Origin: CAZUAQ01 sp964618455
GTDB lineage: Bacteria; Planctomycetota; Phycisphaerae; UBA1845; PWPN01
NCBI GenBank assembly: GCA_964618455.1
Contig: CAZUAQ010000020.1
Coordinates: 1-64,000 of the forward strand
Reading direction: 5' to 3'
Length of the DNA: 64,000 nt
The notes under the pieces were generated by a model. The model was not told where the DNA came from, made no database searches, and saw only the letters and a program-made list of their open reading frames with translations. Both the position numbers and the translations under genes were made by a program. Below, in pieces: positions 53,468 through 62,461 of the stretch (its first letter is position 1; the number at the start of each line of letters is the position of its first letter).

Positions 53468-53521
53468 GCCGTCATTGGCGACCCTTCATTACGTAAATCA
53501 TCCCTTAAGGAGGCTGGCGGC

Positions 53522-54751
53522 ATGAACCCGCGCAAGTGGTCCCGAAGAAACGTGTTGAAACAATCGGCGGCGGGAGCAGCCGCGCTGGCCATGACGCGGA
53601 CGCGCGTCGCCCGGGGGCAGTCCACCGGCAACAAGGTGCAACTCGGCATCATCGGCTGCGGCGCGCGAGCCCGTCAGCTCATGCCCGAACTGCTCGACCA
53701 GTGCCCCGACGCGCGCATCGCCGCCGTCTGCGATCTCATCGAAGAGCGCTACAAGTCGTTCCAGAAGATGGCGGAACGCGATTACCCGACCGGATACGTC
53801 GATTTCCGCAAGATGCTCGACAAGGAGAAGCTCGACGGCGTCCTCGTCGTCACGCAGCCGAACGCGCACGCGGAGGTGGTCGTGCCCGTGCTCGACGCCG
53901 GCTTCCATACTTTTGCCGAGAAGCCGATGGACATCACCGTCGAGGCGATCGACGCCATCACCAAGTCCGCCCGTAAGGCGTGGAAGGACAACGGCGTGCT
54001 GTACCAGATCGGCACGCAGCGCCGCTACCACCCGAGCTACATGACAGGCGTGGGTGAGATTCACAAGGGGCTCATCGGCGATGTGAACTTCATCCAGGGC
54101 CAGTGGCATTGGCGCTGGGAGGTCGGCAAGCGTAAGGTCGATCGGGACGGCGGTCGGTTCATCGAGCAGGCATCGCACCACACCGACGTGGCGTCATGGG
54201 TGGCGGGCGACATGCCGCCGACGCACTGCACGTCCATGGGCGGCACGCATCTCAAGGATCTCGATGGCGGCCCGAACATGTACAGCGAAACGTATTCAGC
54301 CACGAGTTTCATGTTCCCCAACGATATCGTCTTCTCGTACACGCACCTCTTCGGCCTGCCGCGCCGCTTCCAGGCGGAGAAGATGTGGGTCTTCGGAAAG
54401 AAGGGCGGCGTCGATCTGGTCAAGGGGCAGTTCTTCCGCTATGAGCCTCCGGGGGAGATTCACGCCAAAATGCAGGCCGAGCAGAAGGGCGAGAAGACTG
54501 ACTTTCCGCCCACGCGCGTCACCATCGCCGAGGACAGCGGCACCGACTGGCACAAGGGCACGCGCGAGGAGCTTCAGGACTTCGTCGAGAACATCAAGAC
54601 CGGCGCCAAGCGCATGCCCAACGCCAACGTCGAGACCGGCCGCATCTGCTCGCTGATGTGCATGATGGCGCGGAAGGCGATGGTGAACGAGAAGAAGAAC
54701 GCCTATGAGCCGCGCATGGTGACATGGAAGGATCTCGGTTCAACGGCGTGA
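53522..54751 (+). CDS. Tat-exported Gfo/Idh/MocA-family oxidoreductase
   Basis: Periplasmic NAD(P)-dependent sugar oxidoreductase of 409 residues. The twin-arginine signal WSRRNVLKQSAAGAAALAM is at the N terminus. The Rossmann motif is LGIIGCGARA, then VVTQPNAHAEVVVP and FAEKPMDIT with the conserved EKP. The C-terminal Gfo/Idh domain has RYHPSYMTGVGEIHKGLIGD and EQASHHTDVASWV, where the His pair sits at the active site. AAGGAGG lies 8 bases before ATG 53522. Tat export is typical of planctomycete members, which come prefolded with cofactor. Confidence 0.92.
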   Translation: MNPRKWSRRNVLKQSAAGAAALAMTRTRVARGQSTGNKVQLGIIGCGARARQLMPELLDQCPDARIAAVCDLIEERYKSFQKMAERDYPTGYVDFRKMLDKEKLDGVLVVTQPNAHAEVVVPVLDAGFHTFAEKPMDITVEAIDAITKSARKAWKDNGVLYQIGTQRRYHPSYMTGVGEIHKGLIGDVNFIQGQWHWRWEVGKRKVDRDGGRFIEQASHHTDVASWVAGDMPPTHCTSMGGTHLKDLDGGPNMYSETYSATSFMFPNDIVFSYTHLFGLPRRFQAEKMWVFGKKGGVDLVKGQFFRYEPPGEIHAKMQAEQKGEKTDFPPTRVTIAEDSGTDWHKGTREELQDFVENIKTGAKRMPNANVETGRICSLMCMMARKAMVNEKKNAYEPRMVTWKDLGSTA

Positions 54752-54781
54752 TTCGCAGCTTTCATTCATAGCGATACAAGA

Positions 54782-54817
54782 ACGCGGGGCGATCTTTCCA
54801 GATCGCCCCGCGTCTTT
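54782..54817. terminator. Bidirectional terminator hairpin
   Basis: A perfect 14-bp stem (ACGCGGGGCGATCT at 54782-54795 with 54800-54813) closes a TTCC loop. It lies between convergent genes and can serve both, with CTTTG on the plus side. Confidence 0.75.
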
Positions 54818-54843
54818 GATATGGGTTCAATTGACGAGTCCGT

Positions 54844-55443
54844 CTATACCGGAACGCCTTCCGGCCGTTCCGTATCGTCGAACTTAGGCGGGCCGATGAA
54901 CGCCGCCAGCACCACGCCGGCCAGAATGAACGCCGACACATGGTAGCCCGCCTTGGCGAAGGTCCACGCCCACGACTGGCTCCACCAGACGGCATCCCCA
55001 CCGTCAATCAATACCGCCGCGGCCAGGCCGGTCATGATTGTGCAGGTCACGCGCTGGGCGAAGTTGGATCGCATCGTTCCCGCCGCACGCAACACGAAAG
55101 CCAGGGCGAGCGTGGCGGCCAGGCAATGGTACGCCCCGTGATACATCATCTTGGGGTCTTCCATCGAGCAACCTCCGTGCTCGATGTGCACCATGGCAAC
55201 GGGCCCCGCGTTGAGCATCTCTTCGAGTTCTTCCCTGGGATGCGTCATGGAGGGCACATGGTAAGTGCCCGTCTCCGGGAAATGCGCCGCCAGCGCCTCG
55301 GCAGCGGCGGCATCGTCCGATGACACTTTCCATGCCTGGTAGGGCAGATCGATCACTTCTCCGCCCCAGTAGAAGAAGCCCCATGCGAACATCACCGCCG
55401 CCCCTAGGACGACGCCCACGATAAATCGAATCAAGGCGAACAT
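54844..55443 (-). CDS. Membrane protein of unknown function
   Basis: Protein of 199 residues with four membrane segments: one at the N terminus (FIVGVVLGAAVMFAWGFFY) and three in the C-terminal half (HCLAATLALAFVLRAAG, CTIMTGLAAAVLIDGGD, SAFILAGVVLAAFIG). Between the first and second lies an extracytoplasmic loop with ALAAHFPETGTYHVPSM and HIEHGGCSM. I cannot name a family. ATG 55443 is preferred, with GGAGA just upstream. It converges on the oxidoreductase gene and lies downstream of the MFS gene. Confidence 0.7.
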   Translation of the reverse strand: MFALIRFIVGVVLGAAVMFAWGFFYWGGEVIDLPYQAWKVSSDDAAAAEALAAHFPETGTYHVPSMTHPREELEEMLNAGPVAMVHIEHGGCSMEDPKMMYHGAYHCLAATLALAFVLRAAGTMRSNFAQRVTCTIMTGLAAAVLIDGGDAVWWSQSWAWTFAKAGYHVSAFILAGVVLAAFIGPPKFDDTERPEGVPV

Positions 55444-55561
55444 GGCAGTCTCCGGTTGAACACACAGGCTGTCTCTATGGTAACGCCGCAATACCTGCCT
55501 CGCACGCCGAGAACCGCAGCCTTATGCTGGTCGGCTGAGCGGGCGAAGGAAGGGCTCAACG

Positions 55562-57055
55562 TCACGCCGCCGACTTTGTCTCGGCAGTGGCTTCATCGCG
55601 AAAGCCGATCGCGAACAACACGGTACAGACCGCCGTGAGAATCGCGGGCACCATGAAGACGCGATGCCAGTCGCGCTCGAAGGCGTCGGAGATCGGCCCG
55701 GCCACCAGTGAACTGACAAGCATGCCCGCGCCCATCGTGACCAGCAGCAAGAGCGCCTGCACGCTGGCCTTGATCTGCGGACCGGCGATGCGGTCCCCGT
55801 AGATGAAACCCCCAACGAAGAAGAACGCAAAGCCGAAACCGTGCAGTAACTGACTGGCGATGACGATCTCCGGCGATGGACACCAGGCGAAGATGAAATA
55901 GCGGATGGACCAGGTGGCAATCCCGATGGCAATAGTGATGCGGAATCCGAGCTTCTTGAGGAACAGCGGCAGCGTAAGCAGCACGAGCGTTTCGCAGATC
56001 TGCCCGAAGGTCATCACGATGGCGACCGAGCCCTCCTGAAGACGGACACCCCCTTTCTGCGTGACGATCGTGTCCTCGACATCCACGAAGCGCTGTGCCA
56101 CTCCATGGGCTTCTCCATACTCGCGAAGTTGCGTCAAGGTAATCTTCTTGTCGGACTCGACGCCGGCGGCGGAGAAAAGTTCCTCGACCGAGGCGCGCAA
56201 TTCCTCCGGGGGTTCGTCGCCCTCGGCAAGCGCCTTGACGATGGACTTCTGGTCATAGGGTCCGCCGCCCTGGTTGAAGTAGATTGGCGAGAGCACGTAA
56301 TAAAACTGCAGTTCGGTGGCCACCAAGAAGGAGACGATCACGAGCATGGCGAAGCTGCGGTTCTTGAGCAGCCGCAACGCGGCCATGAATGCCCAGGGGT
56401 CGGTCGGATTCTCCGGCGGCGGCGTATGCGGCAGCGTGAGACTGTAAACCGACATGATCAGCGAGAGCACGCCGGCCAGAATGAGGCAATGGCCGACGTC
56501 GGCGCCGGTTCCCCGCAGGTACAGTCCGAAACCCCAACCGACGGCGATCCATCCAAGCGTCCCGAAAAGGCGGATGCTGCCGAAATCCTTTTCACCATTA
56601 GGCAGATGGTGAAACGAGAGCGAGTTGGTCAGGGCAATGGTCGGTGAATAAAGAATCGTATACGCCAGCATGGCCCAGAAGACGGCGGAGAACGAATCGA
56701 GCCGGGCGATCAGGATCAACAGGATACCTCCAAGGAATTGCGATATGGCCAGAAATCGCTCCGTGGAGAAATAGCGGTCGGCGATCTGCCCGGCGATGAA
56801 GGGTGACAGGATCGAGGCGATCGCCATGGTCATGTAAATGAGGTTGATCTTGGTGTCCGTATTGAGTGTCAGCCCGAGAAACTGCGTTGCCTCCTGGAAG
56901 TCGGTAAGTTGATTGAGATGCAACGCCAGAATCGGCGCCCAGGCTCCCCAGATGGTGTATTCGAGGAACATCATTAGCGAGAGCTTGAAACGCAGGTTCG
57001 GCGAAAGTTTCGACGTGTCCGTAGCAGCGTTCGTGACATCGGGTTGTTCGGTCAT
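55562..57055 (-). CDS. MFS nucleoside/H+ symporter-like transporter
   Basis: Inner-membrane transporter of 497 residues with 12 segments. SLMMFLEYTIWGAWAPILAL and HHLPNGEKDFGSIRLFGTLG match the NHS/NupG nucleoside symporter family common in planctomycetes. The central loop after the seventh segment is about 80 residues long and contains SDKKITLTQLREYGE, which resembles half of an EF-hand. The start is ATG 57055, and a downstream end at 55562 follows ETKSAA. It lies after the GHL6-type enzyme in the same orientation, so it may take up the sugar or nucleoside released there. Confidence 0.85.
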   Translation of the reverse strand: MTEQPDVTNAATDTSKLSPNLRFKLSLMMFLEYTIWGAWAPILALHLNQLTDFQEATQFLGLTLNTDTKINLIYMTMAIASILSPFIAGQIADRYFSTERFLAISQFLGGILLILIARLDSFSAVFWAMLAYTILYSPTIALTNSLSFHHLPNGEKDFGSIRLFGTLGWIAVGWGFGLYLRGTGADVGHCLILAGVLSLIMSVYSLTLPHTPPPENPTDPWAFMAALRLLKNRSFAMLVIVSFLVATELQFYYVLSPIYFNQGGGPYDQKSIVKALAEGDEPPEELRASVEELFSAAGVESDKKITLTQLREYGEAHGVAQRFVDVEDTIVTQKGGVRLQEGSVAIVMTFGQICETLVLLTLPLFLKKLGFRITIAIGIATWSIRYFIFAWCPSPEIVIASQLLHGFGFAFFFVGGFIYGDRIAGPQIKASVQALLLLVTMGAGMLVSSLVAGPISDAFERDWHRVFMVPAILTAVCTVLFAIGFRDEATAETKSAA

Positions 57056-57170
57056 TTCTGCACCTCGGATGGGAATCGATCTTTGAGCCGACAGTGTAGA
57101 GCAGAATCCGGCGGCGGGAAACCGTGACGCCGGGGCGGGGCTTACGGATGTTCGCGACGCGGCTGTCGGC

Positions 57171-59159
57171 TCACGATCGCTCGGACAGGCAGATCGCGAT
57201 ATGCCCCTTGAACGGCGGCAGGGGGACGCGGGCGCCGCCATCGGTCGGTTCGTATGCGAGTTCCGTGCCGTCGGGGATGGCTTCGACGCGCGTGACCTTA
57301 CCGGCGAGGCGGATGTCGAGGGTGGCATCATGAATCGCCTGGGCATCCTCGATGAGATCGAGCTCCGGCGTGCGGCGTTGGGGCGGATAGTTGAGCACGT
57401 GGAGGAGGTGCTGCGTGCTGCGTCCGCGTTTGCGCGTGAGCAGGCTGACCTGTGCGGTGGTCGGCAGGTTCGTGCGGAGCCGCTTGTCCGGCAGGAGCCG
57501 ATCCATGGCGGCGGCGACGAGTTCCCGGTAGATGCGGTAGCCATGCGTCGCGTAGGCGGCGAAGATTGGGGCGTTGAAGTAGGCGGTGCGATCGGTCAGG
57601 GCGATGACCGGATGTCGCGTGGCCCGATCGGGCGGGGACTGGCCGTGTGAGCAGTAGTGCTCGGCGGTACGGTTGAAGTACGACGTCACCGCGCGGGCCG
57701 CCACCTCGACGCGTTTGCCCACCTTCACGCGTAAGCCCGGCTCGTACATGCAATGGTCCATCGCCGGTACGCCGGGGACAAAGCGCTTGTTTGCGCGGAT
57801 GTAGAATGGGGCATGCTCGAGCGGCCCATCGTACGTCACGCCAAGCGCGGGCAGTAGGAATCGCGAGCTCGCCTCATGCAGCAGCGAACGATACGAGGCC
57901 AGAATCCTGCCGCCACCCTTCAGATACGCCTTGAGCTTGCTCAGCAGGGCGGCATCCGGCGTGATGCGATCGGGCAGAATCAGCAACGCATACGGGCTGA
58001 AGTCGTTGGCTCCGTCGAGCACGTCGAAAAGATGATGCGTCTCGTTCAGCATGGCGACGGCCCCACGATCGATGGTGATGGCGTCATGATGATCGAGGGC
58101 CGGGTTCGTCAGCGCGGAGAGCACACCGATCTGCGCGACGGGGGTGGCGCGATCGTGCCAGGGCTCGAGCGCTTCAATCCGGGCGTAGAGCGTTTCGATC
58201 TGGGCGTAGGCAGCTTCGTTCAGCACGCCGCGCGGGTGCAACTGGTCGCCGATGGACACACCGCCGCCATGAACGAACGGTGCCAGCACCTCGTACTCCA
58301 GTGCCGCCGGGGCCTTGACTGTGCCGAAGTCCGCCCACGACTTGTGGAAGCGTGACGTCATGCCGAGAAACGGCTTACCGAGCGTGCGCACGTGACGCCC
58401 CATGCGCTGAAAGTGATCGTAGCCCCAGATGCCGGTCGGCAGCGACTCGACCTCCAGGTGCGTCAGCGCCGGCAATGAATCCCGCATGGGCAGATCGACC
58501 CGGCCGTTGAAGAACACCGGCAGCCCGCGGCGGTGCTTGTGCGTGAGGGCGGTAAATTCCCGTACAAACCGCACCGCCTCAGCGTGGGCGAAGCGTTTGC
58601 GATCCTCCGCAAGATCCGGATCGTAGCCGGTCGCGCGCATCTGGTTCAGCGCCGGTGGCGAGCAGCTTTCCAGATCCAGGCAGATGTCGAAGAAGAGGCC
58701 ATCCACCTCGTACCCGTCGAGCAACTCGACAACGTTGTCGGCGAGATATTGGCGGTACCCGGTGAGGACGCAGAGCACGGGCCAGTCGGCGAAGGCGGCG
58801 CCGCCGAGCAATGGGCCGGGCTGGCGCCCCTCCGCGTCGACGAACCGCCACTCGGGGTGGTGCGTTCCCGCCCACTCGTCGAACTGGACGCTGATGTAGG
58901 CGGGGACGCGGATGTCCCGGGCGTGACAGGCGTCGATCATCTTTCCGAGCAGGTCGAACGTCAGCGAGGGGTGGGTCGGACCGACCTGCGAAGGGTAGTA
59001 GAACATGCCATGGTGGCACTTGGCGAAGCAGGTCACGCTGTCCACGTGGGCCCGGGCGAGGCGGTCGGCGAAGGCCTCGGGATCGAAGTCCACACCCACG
59101 TCGGGGATCAGGGGCGAGGTGTGGAAGTCGAGGTGGATCTGGCGATGGCGGAGCTTCAT
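57171..59159 (-). CDS. GHL6-type putative glycoside hydrolase with trimerisation-like domain
   Basis: Cytoplasmic protein of 662 residues. The N-terminal TIM-barrel part has IHLDFHTSPLIP, VTCFAKCHHGMFYYPSQVG and YISVQFDEWAGTHHPEW, the pattern of hypothetical glycosyl hydrolase family 6 (GHL6), and VDGLFFDICLDL as a possible catalytic strand. From about residue 390 a beta-galactosidase-trimerisation-like flavodoxin fold follows (PYALLILPDRITPD, YLKGGGRILASYRSLL). The C terminus is beta-rich. No signal peptide is seen at ATG 59159. Substrate is unknown. It precedes the MFS symporter gene. Confidence 0.8.
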   Translation of the reverse strand: MKLRHRQIHLDFHTSPLIPDVGVDFDPEAFADRLARAHVDSVTCFAKCHHGMFYYPSQVGPTHPSLTFDLLGKMIDACHARDIRVPAYISVQFDEWAGTHHPEWRFVDAEGRQPGPLLGGAAFADWPVLCVLTGYRQYLADNVVELLDGYEVDGLFFDICLDLESCSPPALNQMRATGYDPDLAEDRKRFAHAEAVRFVREFTALTHKHRRGLPVFFNGRVDLPMRDSLPALTHLEVESLPTGIWGYDHFQRMGRHVRTLGKPFLGMTSRFHKSWADFGTVKAPAALEYEVLAPFVHGGGVSIGDQLHPRGVLNEAAYAQIETLYARIEALEPWHDRATPVAQIGVLSALTNPALDHHDAITIDRGAVAMLNETHHLFDVLDGANDFSPYALLILPDRITPDAALLSKLKAYLKGGGRILASYRSLLHEASSRFLLPALGVTYDGPLEHAPFYIRANKRFVPGVPAMDHCMYEPGLRVKVGKRVEVAARAVTSYFNRTAEHYCSHGQSPPDRATRHPVIALTDRTAYFNAPIFAAYATHGYRIYRELVAAAMDRLLPDKRLRTNLPTTAQVSLLTRKRGRSTQHLLHVLNYPPQRRTPELDLIEDAQAIHDATLDIRLAGKVTRVEAIPDGTELAYEPTDGGARVPLPPFKGHIAICLSERS

Positions 59160-59380
59160 GGCACGTTGTCCCTGGCGGTCAGGAGGTCCCGTGCGTGATG
59201 ATAACGGGCGTCCCGGGCGGGGTCGATGCAAGGCCGGATCGGTGTGAATGGCGGTCGGCAGCCGCCCCCGCGGCCGGGTTGCCCGGATCACTTGGGGCTG
59301 TTACATTTGAATGCGGTCGCCGTTTCCGGTGGCGGCCCGTTGGCATGCGAGTTTCCCTCCCGAAAGGTGGTACATCAGCC

Positions 59381-59854
59381 GTGACTGCAACGAGGATGCT
59401 GGGATTGATCGGTGGAGGTCTGCTGCTGGTGGCGGCAGCGCTGAGTTCCGCGGGTTGCGACGGCGCGCTGCCCGACCTGGGCGAGGTCATCGGCGGCGAC
59501 GTGACGGACATTCTGGACGAGCTCGAGAACACCGTCATCGTCCGCGTGGTGAACCTGACCGGCCAGGTGGTCGAACTGGATCTGCAGATCGACGGTCTGC
59601 CCCAGACGCTGCAATGCCCGCCGGACGCGCTGGAGATTCAGCAGGACGTCTGCGACTTCCCCCTTCCCGAGTGTCCGATCCGCATCGAGGCAACGCAGGT
59701 CCGTTTCCTGGATACCGGCGGCGGATTCCGCGGGGGCGAGAACTTCCTCGGCGACGAGCGTTTCGGCTTCACGCAGGGCACGGATTTCGAGTGCGGCCAG
59801 TTCATTTTCTACCGCTTCACCTCGGACGGCAGTGAGGCGTTCGTGCTGCAGTAG
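59381..59854 (+). CDS. Putative lipoprotein (157 residues)
   Basis: GTG 59381 gives a compact signal (TATRMLGLIGGGLLLVAAAL) and lipobox SSAGC with Cys at residue 26. ATG 59345 is possible but would lengthen the N region unnaturally. The mature domain is beta-rich (VIVRVVNLTGQVVELDLQID) with four cysteines in a CPP...CDFPLPECP arrangement that probably form disulphides. No family is recognised. It begins a two-gene unit: the next gene starts 15 bases after its stop. Confidence 0.68.
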   Translation: MTATRMLGLIGGGLLLVAAALSSAGCDGALPDLGEVIGGDVTDILDELENTVIVRVVNLTGQVVELDLQIDGLPQTLQCPPDALEIQQDVCDFPLPECPIRIEATQVRFLDTGGGFRGGENFLGDERFGFTQGTDFECGQFIFYRFTSDGSEAFVLQ

Positions 59855-59868
59855 GGAAGGGGCCGCCC

Positions 59869-60444
59869 GTGTCGGATTCTCCGGAATACCCGTCATATCC
59901 CCAACCTCCTCAACAACCCCCGTACGCCCCGTTTCCGCCTCCACCTCCTCCGCCGAAGTCCGGCTGGAGATGGTTCGGCATCTTTCTCGGGATCTTTCTT
60001 TTCCTGGGGATTCTCTGCTGCGGCGGATGCGGATGGTTCCTCTACTACGCGTCACAGGATCTGGAAGGCATCCTCGTGGAGGTCGATTGTCCGGCCGACG
60101 TCCGCGTGGGCGAGACGTTCGACGTGGTCATCGACATCACCAATGAGCGCAGCGAGGTCTTTCTCCTCGACAGCATCGATGTGGCCGATACCTATCTGGA
60201 AGGTTTCTCGGTCCAGAGTCTCGATCCCGTGGAGGACTCCTCGATGCACCTTCCCTTCTTCGATATGCAGTCGTTCACCTACCTGGAAGAGATCGATCCC
60301 GGACAGACGTTCACCATCACGCTCACGCTGCGCGCGGAGAATACGGGAGCCTATCGCGGCGATCTCGATATCTGCGAAAGCGTGCGGTTCGTGACCCAAA
60401 TGCTTCAGACCGTCGTAAGCGATGATGTGCCTGATGGTGAATGA
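59869..60444 (+). CDS. Single-pass membrane protein with proline-rich N terminus
   Basis: Protein of 191 residues. Residues 1-30 are cytoplasmic and very proline-rich (YPQPPQQPPYAPFPPPPPPP). A membrane segment follows (WFGIFLGIFLFLGILCCGG), then an extracytoplasmic beta-sandwich-like domain (ILVEVDCPADVRVGETFDV, GQTFTITLTLRAENTGAYRG) that looks like an Ig-type or DUF11-like fold. The start is GTG 59869 with AAGGGG 6 bases ahead. It is probably co-expressed with the preceding lipoprotein and may form an envelope pair with it. Confidence 0.7.
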   Translation: MSDSPEYPSYPQPPQQPPYAPFPPPPPPPKSGWRWFGIFLGIFLFLGILCCGGCGWFLYYASQDLEGILVEVDCPADVRVGETFDVVIDITNERSEVFLLDSIDVADTYLEGFSVQSLDPVEDSSMHLPFFDMQSFTYLEEIDPGQTFTITLTLRAENTGAYRGDLDICESVRFVTQMLQTVVSDDVPDGE

Positions 60445-60489
60445 TGGGCAGGCAGCGTCCATAGACAGGCGGATGGCAACGGGGAAGCC

Positions 60490-62193
60490 TTACCCATCGA
60501 TGATAACGGCGGTCGCGTCGTCGGCGAGTTGTGACGTCCCCGCGTAGTCGATCACGGCGTCGAAGATGGCGGCGATCGTGTCTTCCTCGCGCGGTGTGCC
60601 GCGCAGGCAGTCCTCCAGCCGCTCGATGCCGAACTGCTCAACGGCCGACTCTTCCAGACCCACCGGCGGCTGCTCGATGATGCCATCACTGACGACGAGG
60701 ACGCGTGCCCCGGCCTCCAGGCCGATCTCGGCGGTCGTGTACTCCACATCCGGCAATCCACCGACCAAGGCCCCCTTGTGCTCATCGAGTGTGACCAGCG
60801 CCCCGTCCGGCTTCACCAGGAAGCCGTAGCCGTGGCCCCCATCCACGTACCGCAGAAGCCCCTTCTTCCGATCCAGCACGCCGATCCAGAGCGTCAGAAA
60901 CCGGTTGTAGGCACAGCGCGGCTCGATGTAGCGGTTCAACTCGCTGATCGCCCGCCCGGGGTCGCCGTGCTCGGCAAGGGCGGCGTGCAGAAAGCCGAGC
61001 GAGGCCGTCATCAGCACCGAAGCCACCACGCCTTTGCCGGTCACGTCCCCCAGCGTAACCACCAGCCGCTCATCGTCGAGCGGGAAGACATCGAAGAAAT
61101 CTCCGCCCATCTGCCGGCCCGGGCGGCTCTCGCCGAGGTAGCGGTACACGCCGAACTCTCCCGCGCGCGGCGGAAGGAGGTACTGCTGCGTCTCGGCGGC
61201 GGCCTTGAGTTCGGCGGAAATCTGCGCATGGCGTTTCTGGATGTCGAGCCGCATGAGGTTGGACAGCGCCATCGCCGCCAGCCGTGCCAGCCCCATGGCG
61301 AATCCACCGGCCTCGGCCGCGAGACGTTGACGCGACTCGCGCGATTGACTGCGAACATCGAGATACAGAAACCCGGCCACGGCGTTGCCGAGCATGATCG
61401 GCACGCACAGCGCCTGCTCAATGCCGAGTTCCATGATGCTGTGGGCGGGCACGGACTGATCCTCCGCCGCGCTGAGCGTCGCCGGAACCCCCTGGGCCGC
61501 CTCGCGAATCAGCGATCGACTCAGCCCGGTGGAGCCCGACGGCTCGAGGATTCGCCCGCGATGGGCGAGCACCTCGACCTGCTCGTCCTCGCGCATCGGC
61601 TTGAGCACGGCGGCGTTGGTGAACATCGTCCCCGCCACGGCCGCGTCCAGCACCGCTTCGGCCAGGGCGGACTCGCTCTCGGCGGCGTGGATCGCTTCGG
61701 CGCATTCCAGCAGTAACGCCAGCTTCTGGCGTTCGAGGTTCTCCGCCTCGCGCGCGTCCAGTCGCGAGACGATGGAGTGTTCCATGTGTCCGTCGTCGAG
61801 CGTGGCGACGCTGAAGCGATCCTCCGGGGTGGGCTCGGACTCCTCGGCCACCAGGCGGAACGTCCACGGTCCGATGGCGAGGTAGTCGTCGGCGCGAAGC
61901 TCCTGAGGTCGCCCGGAGACGAGTTGCTCGCCGTTGTGCCACGTGCCGTGCCGGCTGCCGGTGTCCGCCACGTACCATCGCCCGGGACCGGTCGGCTGAT
62001 CGGGCAGGTCGGGCTCGAAGGAGAGGATGGCGTGTTCCCGCGAGACGGTGGGGTCGCGCAGCTCGATCGCATATTCCGCGCGGCGGCCGATCATCAACGG
62101 ACCGGGGGGACGCAGCGACAGGACGACCTGCGTCGGACCGTTGAGGGTGACGAGCTTGAGCAGCGCGGATGGAGGATCGGGCCGGGTCGGCAT
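60490..62193 (-). CDS. FHA-GAF-PP2C (SpoIIE-type) phosphatase
   Basis: Cytoplasmic signalling protein of 567 residues in three modules. The FHA domain (about 20-120) has PLMIGRRAEYAIELRD, VSREHAILSF and DTGSRHGTWHNGE, so it should bind phosphothreonine peptides. A GAF domain follows (about 185-325; ALCVPIMLGNAVAGFLYLDV). The PP2C/SpoIIE domain has GGDFFDVFPLDD, LGDVTGKGVVASVLM and VVSDGIIEQ with its metal aspartates, and ends LADDATAVIIDG. It probably links Ser/Thr kinase signalling to a partner-switch protein. ATG 62193 is the module start, although the frame opens at 62262. Confidence 0.9.
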   Translation of the reverse strand: MPTRPDPPSALLKLVTLNGPTQVVLSLRPPGPLMIGRRAEYAIELRDPTVSREHAILSFEPDLPDQPTGPGRWYVADTGSRHGTWHNGEQLVSGRPQELRADDYLAIGPWTFRLVAEESEPTPEDRFSVATLDDGHMEHSIVSRLDAREAENLERQKLALLLECAEAIHAAESESALAEAVLDAAVAGTMFTNAAVLKPMREDEQVEVLAHRGRILEPSGSTGLSRSLIREAAQGVPATLSAAEDQSVPAHSIMELGIEQALCVPIMLGNAVAGFLYLDVRSQSRESRQRLAAEAGGFAMGLARLAAMALSNLMRLDIQKRHAQISAELKAAAETQQYLLPPRAGEFGVYRYLGESRPGRQMGGDFFDVFPLDDERLVVTLGDVTGKGVVASVLMTASLGFLHAALAEHGDPGRAISELNRYIEPRCAYNRFLTLWIGVLDRKKGLLRYVDGGHGYGFLVKPDGALVTLDEHKGALVGGLPDVEYTTAEIGLEAGARVLVVSDGIIEQPPVGLEESAVEQFGIERLEDCLRGTPREEDTIAAIFDAVIDYAGTSQLADDATAVIIDG

Positions 62194-62461
62194 CGCGGTT
62201 TCTCTCGAGGCGACACACGCACAGTACGATTCTATCGTGCCGGATTCCGAACGCTCTCGCAAGCCGGGGCCCCGCGAGATCCGAAATCGCCTTGATTCCC
62301 CGCACTCTCGCGTTTATACGTGTCGGATCAACGTTTGACACGCGCGACGACGCGCGGCGTATCCGTACACTCGATTGCATTGCACCCAAGATCCGCTTGA
62401 GGGCCGCGAACACGCTTGTTCCGGTTCGGTGCCTGTCGAACTAGCTGAGGAGAAGCGCACG

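Noticed and set aside
62335..62360. Consensus TTGACA upstream of the second oxidoreductase gene
   Set aside because: No acceptable -10 hexamer follows at 16-18 bases. The segment is a GC-rich repeat, so I did not call a promoter.
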